Source: an uncultured Bacteroidales bacterium
GTDB taxonomy: Bacteria > Bacteroidota > Bacteroidia > Bacteroidales > Bacteroidaceae
Assembly (NCBI GenBank): GCA_902781515.1
Contig: CACZJU010000004.1
Coordinates: forward strand, 1 to 64,000
Length of the DNA stretch: 64,000 bases
Direction: 5' to 3'
A program made the translations under genes and the position numbers. Below, in pieces: positions 1 through 7,265 of the stretch. The number at the start of each line of letters is the position of its first letter. Within the stretch, counting starts at the first letter, position 1. The notes beneath the pieces are model-generated. The model was not told the DNA's origin. It worked only from the letters and a program-made list of their open reading frames with translations, and did no database searches.

Positions 1-1584
1 ATCACCGTTCCCGATGCAGGCTACGAGATTGCCGACAACAAGGCAACGAACGTGGGCAACTACACCGCCACGCTGACCGGTAAGGGCAACTTCAAGGGCG
101 AGGTGAAGGTGCAGTGGAGCATCGTGGCTGCCAATGCCAACCTGTTCAACATCACGCTGGGCACAAACGAGTACACCTACGACGGCACAGCCAAGACGCC
201 CGCCGTAACCGTTAAGGACGGAGAGGCTACCCTCGTGGAGAATACCGACTACAAGCTGGCCTACACCGCCAACACGAACGCCGGAACCGCTACCGTTACC
301 GCAACAGGTAAGGGTAACTACAGCGGCACGCAGACCGCTACCTTCACCATCAAGCCTGCTACGCTGACCAGCGTAACGCTCGCTCAGACCGAGTTCCAGT
401 ACCACCTGTTTACACCGGTGGCTCAGACCGCCGAGATTGCTGAGGTGAAGGCTGGCAACCTGACTGTTCCCGCCGAACAGTACGAGGTAGAGGGCAACAC
501 GCAGACCGAGCCGGGCACGTACACCGTCACCGTAACGGGTAAGACCAACTTCCAGGGCACCGTAACGGCAGACTTCGTCATCAAGGACCAAGTGGTTGAC
601 GGCGAAGGCGAGAAGACCGAGACGGAAGAGAAGGTTGACGACATAGACATGACGGTGACCGTGGTGGACCGCGAGAAGAAGGAACTGCAGATTGACAACA
701 TCAGCGAGGGCACACCTACCACCGAGGGTATCACCTTGGAGATTCCCGCACAGATCAACGGCTGGAAAGTGGTGAGCGTAGGTGCTAACGCTATGGCTGG
801 CATGAACAACGTAACCGACATTGTTATGCCTGACACCGAGAAGCCTATCGAGGTGGAGGCTGGCGCATTCCCCGCTTTGGCAACAATCCATACCACGCTT
901 GCTCTGCTCGACGACTATGCACTGATGGCTGCACTGCAGAGCAACTACGAGGGCGCGAAGGTGGTTTGCACCGTGACTCCCGCGAACAAATACTGGACAC
1001 TGGGTACCGGCTGCGACGTGGTGATCCCCGACGGCATCGACGTATATACCGTGCAGGTGAAGAACACTGCCGAGGTGGCTACGGAGATTGTTCCCGAAGA
1101 CCAACTGAAGTACGGCAACGAGCGCATCGTGAAGGCTAACAACGGCGTGCTGCTGCTCGGCACAGCCGGACAGAGCTACGACCTGGTGGCCTACAGCGGA
1201 CGCATCGCCAGCGGTATGCCCGTGGCAACGAGCGACAACAAGGACTATGGTCAGAAGAACTGCCTGGAGCCCGTCATCGAGAAGAAGCACTACGACAGCG
1301 GTCACTACTTCGTGCTGCAGAACAACGAGTTCCACGCCATCCTGGCTGAGGGCGACGAGGTGAAGGTGCCTGCCGGTAAGGCTGTGCTCCACCTGGGTGA
1401 TGAACAGGCCGGAGCTAAGGCGATGGTGCTGCAGATTGCTGAAGGCGATGCTACAGGAGTTAACGAAGTTATCGAAGTTAAAGAAGTTAACGACGATAGG
1501 TTCTATGACTTGAGCGGACGCCGCGTTGCTAAGCCCACGAAGGGAATGTATATCCACAACGGACGGAAAGTAGTGGTAAGATAA
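1..1584 (+). CDS. Secreted Ig-like (MBG-type) and BspA-like protein, 5'-truncated by window edge
   Basis: The reading frame is open from base 1, so the true start lies upstream; a GTG at 52 is only an internal in-frame codon. The visible part opens with three tandem modules of about 80 residues carrying 'YDGTAKTPAVTV' and 'GNYSGT' motifs, typical of MBG/bacterial Ig-like folds in adhesins. Next comes a segment resembling BspA-type LRR_5 units ('EIPAQINGWKVVSVGANAM'). The end is 'YDLSGRRVAKPTKGMYI' followed by a basic, valine-rich tail, the short C-terminal motif shared by three other proteins in this window; it resembles the conserved core of type IX secretion sorting domains. Function in adhesion or glycan binding is inferred. 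The 12 residues before the tail are encoded by a 9-bp tandem repeat (1456-1491). Confidence 0.85.
   Translation: MTVPDAGYEIADNKATNVGNYTATLTGKGNFKGEVKVQWSIVAANANLFNITLGTNEYTYDGTAKTPAVTVKDGEATLVENTDYKLAYTANTNAGTATVTATGKGNYSGTQTATFTIKPATLTSVTLAQTEFQYHLFTPVAQTAEIAEVKAGNLTVPAEQYEVEGNTQTEPGTYTVTVTGKTNFQGTVTADFVIKDQVVDGEGEKTETEEKVDDIDMTVTVVDREKKELQIDNISEGTPTTEGITLEIPAQINGWKVVSVGANAMAGMNNVTDIVMPDTEKPIEVEAGAFPALATIHTTLALLDDYALMAALQSNYEGAKVVCTVTPANKYWTLGTGCDVVIPDGIDVYTVQVKNTAEVATEIVPEDQLKYGNERIVKANNGVLLLGTAGQSYDLVAYSGRIASGMPVATSDNKDYGQKNCLEPVIEKKHYDSGHYFVLQNNEFHAILAEGDEVKVPAGKAVLHLGDEQAGAKAMVLQIAEGDATGVNEVIEVKEVNDDRFYDLSGRRVAKPTKGMYIHNGRKVVVR
1456..1491 (+). repeat. In-frame 9-bp tandem repeat (GAAGTTAAC-type)
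   Basis: Units starting (G)GAGTT/GAAGTT begin at 1456, 1465, 1474 and 1483, an exact 9-bp period. They encode the GVNEVIEVKEVN linker just before the DLSGRR tail. The same unit and phase recur outside the gene at 1588-1630. Confidence 0.85.
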
Positions 1585-1587
1585 TAT

Positions 1588-1740
1588 GAAGTTACAGAAG
1601 TTAAAGAAGTTAAAGAAGTTAAAGGAGTTAAAGACGATAGTCTTGCTGCTGACTTCAAAACTTCAGAGAACAAATCAGAGGACAAATGTAACGTCTCTAA
1701 CTTCGAGCGAAGCGATAACTTCTTTAACTTCTATAACTCC
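1588..1740. repeat. Paired inverted arrays of a 9-bp repeat
   Basis: Left arm: GAAGTT/GGAGTT at 1588, 1597, 1606, 1615 and 1624. Right arm: the complement AACTTC/AACTCC (first unit AACGTC) at 1690, 1699, 1717, 1726 and 1735, with one unit interrupted at 1708. Both arms keep a strict 9-bp register and could fold into a long imperfect hairpin around a loop of about 60 bases. The region separates the surface protein from the OmpA-type gene. An ATG at 1586 opens a Lys/Leu-rich frame through the left arm, but it looks like repeat read-through rather than a real N-terminus. Confidence 0.8.
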
Positions 1741-1750
1741 TAAAAAAAAT

Positions 1751-2920
1751 ATGACTATGAAACAAAAGATAATAATGATGCTGATGATGGCGGTGGCTCT
1801 TGTGGGAGCCACGCCAGCACAGGCGCAGACGAGGGACTCGGTGGCGTTTAAGCCCCACTGGTTCGTCCAGCCCCAGGTGGGCGTGGGCTACCACGTGGGC
1901 GAGGCCAAGTTCTCGAAGCTGCTGTCGCCTGCTGCCGCGCTGAGCGTGGGCCGTCAGTTCACGCCGGTCTTCGGCCTGCGCCTCGGTGCGTCGGGCTGGG
2001 AGGGCCGCAACTGGCAGACTCACCCCGTGGCAGAGTATAAATGGAACTACGTGCAGGCCAATCTGGACGCTACGGTGTCGCTGACCAACTTGATTTGGGG
2101 CTGGAACCCCAAGCGCAAGTGGAACGTGTATGGACTGGCCGGTATCGGTATGAACGTCGGCTTCAACAACGACGATGCAGTAGCTCTGAAAGCCATCAAC
2201 GAGAGTACGGGCATCCCTGCTTTGCAGAACGGCGGCTTCGAGAAGCTGTGGGACGGCACGAAGCTGTTCCCCGCAGGTCGTCTGGGTGGCGGCGTGGAGT
2301 TCGATGTCTCGGAGCGTGTGGCACTGGGACTGGAATACAACGCCAACATCCTGCCCGACAAATGGAACTCGAAGAAAGGTAAGGACAAGGTGGACTGGCA
2401 GCAGAACCTGCTCTTCGGCGTGAAGATTGCGCTGGGCAAGACCCGCAAGCACATCAAGATAGAGGAGCCGCAGCCCGTAGTGGTGGAGGAGCCGACGCCT
2501 GTAGTGGAAGAGACGAAGGCTAAGGTGGAACCGAAGCCCGTGGTGAAGGAAGAACCGAAGCCCGTGGTAGAGGAGAAGAAGCCAGAGCCCGTAGTGGAAC
2601 CCGCAATGTCGGAAGTGAAGGTGTACTTCGGCTTCAATTCGGCACGCCTGCAGGCCTCCGAGGAGTCGAAGATTGACGAGATTGCCAACTACATGAAGGC
2701 ACATCCCGACAAGAACCTCACCGTGACAGGTTGGGCAAGTCGCACCGGTAAGTGGGAGTACAACAAGAAACTCTCGCTATGGCGTGCCAATGCCGTGAAG
2801 AAGGCTCTCGTGGCCCGTGGCGTCGATGCTTCGCGCATCAAGACCGAAGGTAAGGGCGAGCGTGGCAAGGGTGACAACCGCGAGGACCGCGCCGCAGTAG
2901 CGATAACCATTGGAAAATGA
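1751..2920 (+). CDS. OmpA-family outer membrane protein
   Basis: The product is about 389 residues. The chosen start gives MTMKQK followed by a hydrophobic signal peptide with an Ala-Gln-Ala cleavage region; the longer frame from 1586 runs through the 9-bp repeat and would bury the signal peptide. Residues about 25-235 look like an eight-stranded beta-barrel (alternating, many Gly and aromatic residues). A Pro/Val/Glu-rich linker follows ('VVEEPTPVVEE' style repeats), then an OmpA/MotB peptidoglycan-binding domain with 'VYFGFNSARL' and 'RANAVKKALVARGV'. Proteins of this layout anchor the outer membrane to peptidoglycan in Bacteroidetes. It is followed by an Ig-like lipoprotein gene after a 7-bp repeat spacer, so the two may be co-transcribed. 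Confidence 0.9.
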   Translation: MTMKQKIIMMLMMAVALVGATPAQAQTRDSVAFKPHWFVQPQVGVGYHVGEAKFSKLLSPAAALSVGRQFTPVFGLRLGASGWEGRNWQTHPVAEYKWNYVQANLDATVSLTNLIWGWNPKRKWNVYGLAGIGMNVGFNNDDAVALKAINESTGIPALQNGGFEKLWDGTKLFPAGRLGGGVEFDVSERVALGLEYNANILPDKWNSKKGKDKVDWQQNLLFGVKIALGKTRKHIKIEEPQPVVVEEPTPVVEETKAKVEPKPVVKEEPKPVVEEKKPEPVVEPAMSEVKVYFGFNSARLQASEESKIDEIANYMKAHPDKNLTVTGWASRTGKWEYNKKLSLWRANAVKKALVARGVDASRIKTEGKGERGKGDNREDRAAVAITIGK

Positions 2921-2945
2921 AAATTGAAAATTAAAAATGACTGAT
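2916..2945. repeat. 7-bp AT-rich tandem repeat spacer
   Basis: TGAAAAT-type units with a 7-bp period span the stop codon of the OmpA-type gene and end at the next start codon. It is one of at least ten such 7-bp arrays in the window. Confidence 0.6.
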
Positions 2946-3728
2946 ATGAAAAAAGTATTTTTTGCATTGATGATGCCCGTAATGATGATGGGCGTAGTGT
3001 CCTGCACAGACTATCAGGACGACATTGACAAGCTGGGTGCCGAGAACGACGCTCTGCGCAGTTACAACAACCAGACCATTTCGCAACTGAACAGCGTGGT
3101 GTTCCAGACCGAGGAGGGTGTAGTGAACATCACCGTGGACCAGCCCACTGCTACCACCATCGTGTATGAGGTGGAGCCGAAGGAACTGGCAAGTACACTG
3201 GCAGCAGACATCACACGCCTGCAGCTCGTGACACAGCACGGTGCCGCCATGACTGTCACTGCCGCAGCAGGCAATGACACCAAGGGCACGCTGACCGTTA
3301 CCGCTACTCCCAGTGGTTTCGACGGCAGCAAGACATATAGTCTGTCACTGCTCTATAAGGAGGATGGTCGCTCGTACCAGACCGCCTATACTCCTGTGTA
3401 TGTGGTGACTCGTCCCACTGCCGGCAGTCTGGCTATCAACATCCCCACCACCTCCGGCGGTAAGTATGCTGTGGGCGAGAACTATAAGCTCGGCGCTGTG
3501 TTCACTCCTGCCTACATCACAGAGACTGACGTGATATGGAGCGTTGACGATACCAGCATCGCTACCATCGACGCCAACGGTGTGCTGACCCCGATTAAGA
3601 ACGGCACCGTGACCATCACCTGCACTTCGAAGGAGAACGCCGCAGCCACGGCTTCCATCACCATCGAAATCACTGGCGGCAACATCCCTCTGGACGAGAG
3701 CGGCGTCAGCCAGGGAAATGCGGAATAG
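2946..3728 (+). CDS. Ig-like (Big_2) domain lipoprotein
   Basis: The product is 260 residues. The start at 2946 (MKKVFFALMM) gives a lipoprotein signal ending 'GVVSC', so the mature N-terminus is probably a lipidated Cys. A short coiled-coil-like stretch follows ('DDIDKLGAENDALRSYNNQ'), then beta-rich sequence, and a C-terminal Big_2-type domain with 'VIWSVDDTSIATIDANG' and 'GTVTITCTS', the classic Ig-like signature. It is probably surface- or periplasm-exposed; its partner is unknown. It lies directly downstream of the OmpA-type gene and is closed by the terminator at 3768-3807. An ATG-less extension to 2937 would use TTG and adds only three residues. Confidence 0.8.
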   Translation: MKKVFFALMMPVMMMGVVSCTDYQDDIDKLGAENDALRSYNNQTISQLNSVVFQTEEGVVNITVDQPTATTIVYEVEPKELASTLAADITRLQLVTQHGAAMTVTAAAGNDTKGTLTVTATPSGFDGSKTYSLSLLYKEDGRSYQTAYTPVYVVTRPTAGSLAINIPTTSGGKYAVGENYKLGAVFTPAYITETDVIWSVDDTSIATIDANGVLTPIKNGTVTITCTSKENAAATASITIEITGGNIPLDESGVSQGNAE

Positions 3729-3767
3729 GCATTAATTGACAATTGAAAATTGAAAATTGACAATTGA

Positions 3768-3807
3768 AAAATCCCTGTCACATCCTTGCGAGTGACGGGG
3801 ATTTTTT
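3768..3807 (+). terminator. Intrinsic terminator after the Ig-like lipoprotein
   Basis: AAAATCCCTGTCA pairs with TGACGGGGATTTT (one G-U), followed by a run of T. It lies inside the 85-bp direct repeat, copy 1. Confidence 0.85.
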
Positions 3808-3818
3808 GTAATTTCGCA

Positions 3819-3826
3819 GACGAAAT
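3819..3826 (+). promoter_or_regulatory. Putative -7 box of the toxin-antitoxin promoter
   Basis: TAATTTCG fits the Bacteroidetes TAnnTTTG -7 element with one change and lies about 20 bases before the antitoxin ATG. No clear -33 TTTG is seen because the preceding terminator occupies that position. The same box is present at 4537-4544. Confidence 0.5.
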
Positions 3827-3844
3827 ATATAAATATTGGCGATT

Positions 3845-4090
3845 ATGGATGCAATAGGAACACCATTACCCACAGCTGGCCAGTTATTGGTAGGCGTCAG
3901 CGACTTGTCGATGATGAACGACATCAAGAAGGCCATCAGAATGCTGAAAGGCGTAACGACGGTGAAAAAGACAAAGGAGTTCGACATCACAAAGACTAAG
4001 GGTTACCGCGAGGCGATGGACGACGTGAAGAACGGCAGAGTCACTCACTATGACTCGCTAAAGGACTTTTATAAGGAAATGGGTCTATAG
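3845..4090 (+). CDS. Antitoxin of a YafQ-type toxin-antitoxin pair
   Basis: The product is 81 residues. ATG 3845 is preferred over an in-frame TTG at 3836 because the same ATG is conserved in the duplicated leader at 4563. The C-terminus ('YREAMDDVKNGRVTHYDSLK' then FYKEMGL) is the kind of amphipathic toxin-binding segment seen in small Bacteroidetes antitoxins. The N-terminus does not show an obvious ribbon-helix-helix like DinJ, so its DNA-binding fold is unclear. The stop is two bases before the toxin start, as in a translationally coupled antitoxin-toxin operon. The pair probably represses its own promoter, as is usual for type II systems (inferred). Confidence 0.75.
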   Translation: MDAIGTPLPTAGQLLVGVSDLSMMNDIKKAIRMLKGVTTVKKTKEFDITKTKGYREAMDDVKNGRVTHYDSLKDFYKEMGL

Positions 4091-4092
4091 CT

Positions 4093-4368
4093 ATGGCATA
4101 TAAGGTATCACTTTCCAACCGCTTCAAGAAGGACTTCCGCCGTTGCATTAAGCGCGGACTTGATATGAAGCACATAACTGATGCGATGGACTTGCTTGAA
4201 GCCACTGGCACCCTGCCCATGAAGTATCGCCCGCACAAACTTTCGGGCGATAAGAACGGTCAGTGGGAATGCCACATCGAGCCCGATTGGCTGATGATAT
4301 GGGAACAAAACGACACCGAACTGACGTTGCTCTTCCTGCAGACAGGCACGCACTCAGACTTGTTCTGA
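4093..4368 (+). CDS. yafQ: YafQ-family mRNA interferase toxin
   Basis: The product is 91 residues, the usual YafQ length. The core 'ECHIEPDWLMIW' and the ending 'TGTHSDLF' are diagnostic of this RelE-superfamily ribosome-dependent endoribonuclease. By alignment from memory with E. coli YafQ, the catalytic histidines correspond to H48, H61 and H87, with D65, W66 and F91 also kept. The position equivalent to Arg83 of E. coli YafQ is Gln83 here, which may alter activity. It starts two bases after the antitoxin gene. The pair is flanked by 85-bp direct repeats, so recombination could delete it cleanly. Confidence 0.88.
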   Translation: MAYKVSLSNRFKKDFRRCIKRGLDMKHITDAMDLLEATGTLPMKYRPHKLSGDKNGQWECHIEPDWLMIWEQNDTELTLLFLQTGTHSDLF

Positions 4369-4480
4369 CCCCGATACTATTTTCCCCCTTAAAATATACG
4401 CCGAGACATCGAGAGCGGGGCGGAATAATCATTAATTCTTTCCCCGCTTCGCTCTGAAAGCGAACAAGTTCGAGCGGAAG

Positions 4481-4565
4481 ATTGAAAAATCCCTGTCATT
4501 TGCTTTGGAATGACGGGGATTTTTTGTAATTTCGCAGGCGAAATATATAAATATTGGCGATTATG
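4481..4565 (+). repeat. 85-bp direct repeat, copy 2
   Basis: This is the second copy of the terminator-promoter-start cassette, 718 bp after copy 1. It terminates the toxin-antitoxin transcript at 4486-4525 and then supplies the promoter-like box and ATG of the phosphoribosyltransferase gene. Confidence 0.9.
4486..4525 (+). terminator. Intrinsic terminator after the toxin gene
   Basis: It has the same stem as at 3768-3807 with a different 12-base loop, followed by six T. It lies inside direct repeat copy 2. Confidence 0.85.
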
Positions 4566-5369
4566 GGCGTAAGATTCGACAGCGAGCAGCAGCGGTTTGT
4601 GTTCGACTTTGAACACGACGGACAGGATGACATCGTCAGTCTGACGGGTGAAGGCTACCAGGTGGAGGCTTTCGGCAAATGCTTCTACTACGGCTATGAG
4701 TTTGGCGACGAGGTGGATGGTAGCGTACGCTCGGCATTCATCAAGTACGTCAAGTTTACCGAACGCCTGCAGGACGACCCGAATCTGACACAATTCATCC
4801 AAAAAGCGGTGAACAACCTGAACAGTCGCATAAACCTCTACGACTACGACCTTGTAGTAATGCCACAGTCGTCGAGCCGCGTCAACAACTACATGTTGCG
4901 CTACATCTATCGTTTCGCCCAGCCCACGCTTCGCAAGATGGAACTGGTGAAGAATCTGCCTGCCAATATCTCCTTTGACATGGATGCCTTCACAGAGGCA
5001 TATCTCGACGATGTGCTCGAGAACGGCCGTCCCCGTTACACTGAGGCCCAGAAGGAGGAGGTGCGACAGCAGATTAGTCATATGCTCGACCTGATTCACC
5101 AGAAGGACTACTTCACCATCGCCCGCGACGTGAAGAAGAGTCGCTTCCGCCCCTACATGACGCAGTTCCTGCGTTTCGCCAACAGGACCGACGAGGAGCT
5201 TTGCCAGACGATACGTCAGCAGAACGTGCTGGTTATCGACGACGTCACCACCAGCGGTTCCACGTTGGGCGAGGTGCTGCGCACGCTGCGTATCCTGAAC
5301 GAGGACAACCGCATCACTATCTTTAGTCTCATTGGCCGTCGCGACCTCATGGCCGACGTTACCACCTGA
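4563..5369 (+). CDS. Phosphoribosyltransferase-domain protein of unknown specificity
   Basis: The product is 268 residues. ATG 4563 matches the ATG position in the duplicated leader. The C-terminal third holds a type I PRTase PRPP loop, 'VLVIDDVTTSGSTLGEVL', preceded by a beta-strand 'DLVVMPQSSSRVNNYM' that probably forms the other half of the fold. The N-terminal about 90 residues are not recognised. There are no zinc-cysteine clusters as in ComFC. The substrate base cannot be told. The gene shares its terminator-promoter-leader with the preceding toxin-antitoxin pair through an 85-bp duplication, and is closed by a terminator at 5418-5450. Confidence 0.7.
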   Translation: MGVRFDSEQQRFVFDFEHDGQDDIVSLTGEGYQVEAFGKCFYYGYEFGDEVDGSVRSAFIKYVKFTERLQDDPNLTQFIQKAVNNLNSRINLYDYDLVVMPQSSSRVNNYMLRYIYRFAQPTLRKMELVKNLPANISFDMDAFTEAYLDDVLENGRPRYTEAQKEEVRQQISHMLDLIHQKDYFTIARDVKKSRFRPYMTQFLRFANRTDEELCQTIRQQNVLVIDDVTTSGSTLGEVLRTLRILNEDNRITIFSLIGRRDLMADVTT

Positions 5370-5417
5370 GGCAAAATGTAGCCCCTCGAATAACCATCAC
5401 CTTCATCCATACATACG

Positions 5418-5450
5418 GCATGTGTCTGACTCTCAGGCACATGCTTTTTT
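5418..5450 (+). terminator. Intrinsic terminator after the phosphoribosyltransferase gene
   Basis: GCATGTG pairs with CACATGC, followed by six T. An outer inverted pair (CCCCTCG near 5383, CGAGGGG near 5457) may extend the structure. Confidence 0.75.
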
Positions 5451-5509
5451 GTGGGGCGAGGGGTAAGAATTCACAATGAATATGCTTAAGACAAAAACTG
5501 GAAAAAACA

Positions 5510-5588
5510 TTACTGGTCGGCATCGCGCATCCAGGAGGTGACGGTTTGGCCTGTGCGCTGCTTGAAGGCGTGACTGAACGAGCTGGAG
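5510..5588 (-). pseudogene. C-terminal remnant of an AraC-family regulator
   Basis: Read on the minus strand, the last 25 codons before a TAA at 5510-5512 spell 'SSSFSHAFKQRTGQTVTSWM' then RDADQ. This is the second helix-turn-helix ending of AraC/XylS regulators (compare the family pattern S.FSHAFK..TG.TP..W). Upstream of about 5588 the frame no longer resembles AraC; the DNA there belongs to the DUF3987 remnant on the other strand. So only the tail survives. Confidence 0.65.
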
Positions 5589-6398
5589 CAGTGGGACAAG
5601 GTGGAGGCTGCCACTGGACGCGGCAACCAGTTTACTGTGATGAAGCAGTGCGACGACGAGGGCAACGACTTCGGAGCCGACCGTGCCAGTACACAGAGCG
5701 TGATGGGCGACGGATGTCTGCACCTCAACTGGAACGCCAACACCACTACGGCAAAGGCCCTGCGCTACTTCCGCTACGTGGTGACCGACGGCCCCATTTC
5801 GCGCCTCTCGCTGGCCACGATACCCGAGGAGGAACTGGGAAGCGATATCCCCGTGTTCGGGCACTACGGCAAGGAGTACGACGAGCGCCTGAAACCCTTC
5901 ATCGACAACCTGAAGGCTGCCACGGGAACCATCGACTGCCCGGAGGCTAAGGACATGGTGAGGCAACTGAAACGCGAGTGTGCCGAGTTCGCACAACTGT
6001 CGCAGGACAAGGTGTTCGACAATCTCTCGCACCGCGCACTGGTGGCCGTATTTCGCAAGGCCTGCCTCATATATGCCGCCAACGGCTGTCGGTGGGAGCC
6101 TGAGATAGAGGATTTCTGTCGCTGGAGCCTCTACTACGACCTGTGGCTGAAGATGAAGCTCTGGGGCGACCAGATTCGCAAGGCCGACGGCGATGTGGAA
6201 GTGTCGAAACGCGGTCCGCAGAACCTGCTGGCGCTGCTGCCCGAGCACTTCACACTGGACGATGCCAAGCGCATACGGCAGGAGCAGGGCATGAACAACG
6301 ATGAGCACCGTTGCGAGAACATGATACGGCAGTGGATTTTCCGTCACTACGTGTTACGCATTACGGATTACAGTTTTAAAAAAGCACCTAAACAATGA
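5574..6398 (+). pseudogene. Truncated DUF3987-type mobile-element protein (C-terminal part)
   Basis: The frame is open from 5574, just after a TGA, and gives 'LNELEQWDKVEAATGRGNQF' and about 270 residues in all. Motifs 'HLNWNANTTTAKALRYFRYV', 'TDGPISRLSLATIPEEELG' and 'FCRWSLYYDLWLKMKLWG' match my memory of DUF3987 proteins, the primase-like proteins carried by Bacteroidetes mobile elements and next to phage-type amidases. Full-length members are several hundred residues longer, so the N-terminal half is missing. Possible rescue starts are GTG 5601 or ATG 5637. The stop overlaps the next gene by four bases (ATGA), an intact operon junction. The 5' end abuts the AraC remnant. Confidence 0.6.
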
Positions 6399-6877
6399 AG
6401 CACTACCAAGCAACGCGCGGATGGAGGAATAACAATCCGCTGAATATCAGACGAGGTGAACAGTGGTCGGGCCTCGCATCGAAACAAACCGACCCGCAGT
6501 TTTGCCAGTTCCTGACCATGACCTACGGCTACAGGGCTGGCGTGAAGTTACTGAAATCGTATGCACGCATCTTTGCACAACGCGGGCAGCAGTGGAGCGT
6601 GGAGAACGTGATAAACCGCTGGGCACCACCTTCGGAAAACGATACCGGTGCGTACCTTCACAGAGTGCTCGAACTGATGCACCGTCTGGGCGACAAGGAC
6701 ACACGCATGGCGCCCCTGTGGACAAAACCCGGAGTGCAACAGGCAGCAACCATGCTGGCGGCAATGACGTGCGTGGAATGTGGCTGTCCGCCCTCGGCAG
6801 TCCCTATCGGTTCGCTGAACACGGGCTTCATTCTCGCAGGTCTCTCCGACCCGCACCTCACCAGCGACTGGTGGTAA
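6395..6877 (+). CDS. Phage-type lysozyme-like protein ('structural protein P5' family)
   Basis: The product is 160 residues. It begins 'MKHYQATRGWRNNNPLNIRR' and continues with 'FLTMTYGYRAGVKLL', 'NVINRWAPPSENDTGAY' and 'ILAGLSDPHL'. This pattern is known from a lysozyme-like family often annotated as structural protein P5 in Bacteroidetes genomes, thought to act on peptidoglycan. There is no signal peptide. It overlaps the DUF3987 remnant by four bases, so it is probably cargo of the same decayed mobile element. A bidirectional terminator follows at 6900-6936. Confidence 0.7.
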   Translation: MKHYQATRGWRNNNPLNIRRGEQWSGLASKQTDPQFCQFLTMTYGYRAGVKLLKSYARIFAQRGQQWSVENVINRWAPPSENDTGAYLHRVLELMHRLGDKDTRMAPLWTKPGVQQAATMLAAMTCVECGCPPSAVPIGSLNTGFILAGLSDPHLTSDWW

Positions 6878-6899
6878 AGTAAAAAGTAAAACGTAAAAG

Positions 6900-6936
6900 T
6901 GAGAAAAAAGCAGCGGAAACCGCTGCTTTTTTCTCA
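6900..6936. terminator. Bidirectional terminator
   Basis: This is a perfect 17-bp stem with a 3-base loop (TGAGAAAAAAGCAGCGG, AAA, complement). It serves the converging genes at 6877 (+) and 6934 (-). The TGA stop of the minus-strand gene lies inside the stem. Confidence 0.92.
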
Positions 6937-7263
6937 TTCTTGCTGTTCGGCGTAATCCATTTCGGCCTCGACGATCCAGCGGAGGTCATCGGCATCGTAG
7001 TCGCCCATTTTGTCCTTCTTGGCCTGTTTGACCATGTGCTGGGCAATGGCTTCCATGTCGATTTCGATGCAGCCGTCCTTGTCGGGCTCTGCATCCAGAA
7101 TGCCGCTCTCGGCATAGTATTCCACGATGGAATCGAGGAAATAGTAGAGCTCTTCTTCGCTGAACTTATCCTTCAGTTCCTGGGGTAGGTGAGTCTTGAT
7201 GTATTCGACGGTGCGGGCATCGTCTTCAGCATCTTGTAGCAACTCGTCTTCAAAATCAGCCAT
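6934..7263 (-). CDS. Conserved acidic hypothetical protein downstream of trxA
   Basis: The product is 109 residues, strongly acidic, with no signal peptide or membrane segment. It begins 'MADFEDELLQDAEDDARTVE' and is mostly predicted helical. I recognise it only as a small protein of the Bacteroidetes dnaE-trxA neighbourhood, with no known function. Its start is three bases from the trxA stop, so it is very likely the last gene of a dnaE-trxA-hypothetical operon. Its stop codon is embedded in the terminator hairpin. Confidence 0.8.
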   Translation of the reverse strand: MADFEDELLQDAEDDARTVEYIKTHLPQELKDKFSEEELYYFLDSIVEYYAESGILDAEPDKDGCIEIDMEAIAQHMVKQAKKDKMGDYDADDLRWIVEAEMDYAEQQE

Positions 7264-7265
7264 AA

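Larger units (their letters stand above)
3763..3847 (+). repeat. 85-bp direct repeat, copy 1 (terminator plus promoter plus start)
   Basis: This copy is nearly identical to 4481-4565. Both contain an intrinsic terminator, the promoter-like TAATTTCG box, the same leader and the ATG. The only differences seen are the 12-base hairpin loop and one base in the leader. A matching 17-bp block (CGGAATA..CATTAATT) also precedes both copies, at 3721 and 4421. Confidence 0.9.

Noticed and set aside
1586-1750. N-terminal extension of the OmpA-type protein (MKLQKLKKLK...)
   Set aside because: It is translation of the 9-bp repeat arm and would put a non-signal sequence ahead of a good signal peptide.
1724-2704. 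Long minus-strand frame opposite the OmpA-type gene
   Set aside because: His/Leu/Arg-rich composition is typical of the antisense of a codon-biased gene; the plus strand has a clear family match.
5433-6347. 304-codon minus-strand frame opposite the DUF3987 remnant
   Set aside because: No recognisable motif, while the plus strand has family motifs. Only the short AraC tail in a different minus frame is credible.
3721-6936. A functional prophage
   Set aside because: Only a truncated DUF3987 gene, a lysozyme-like gene and a toxin-antitoxin pair are present; no integrase, capsid or terminase genes are seen.
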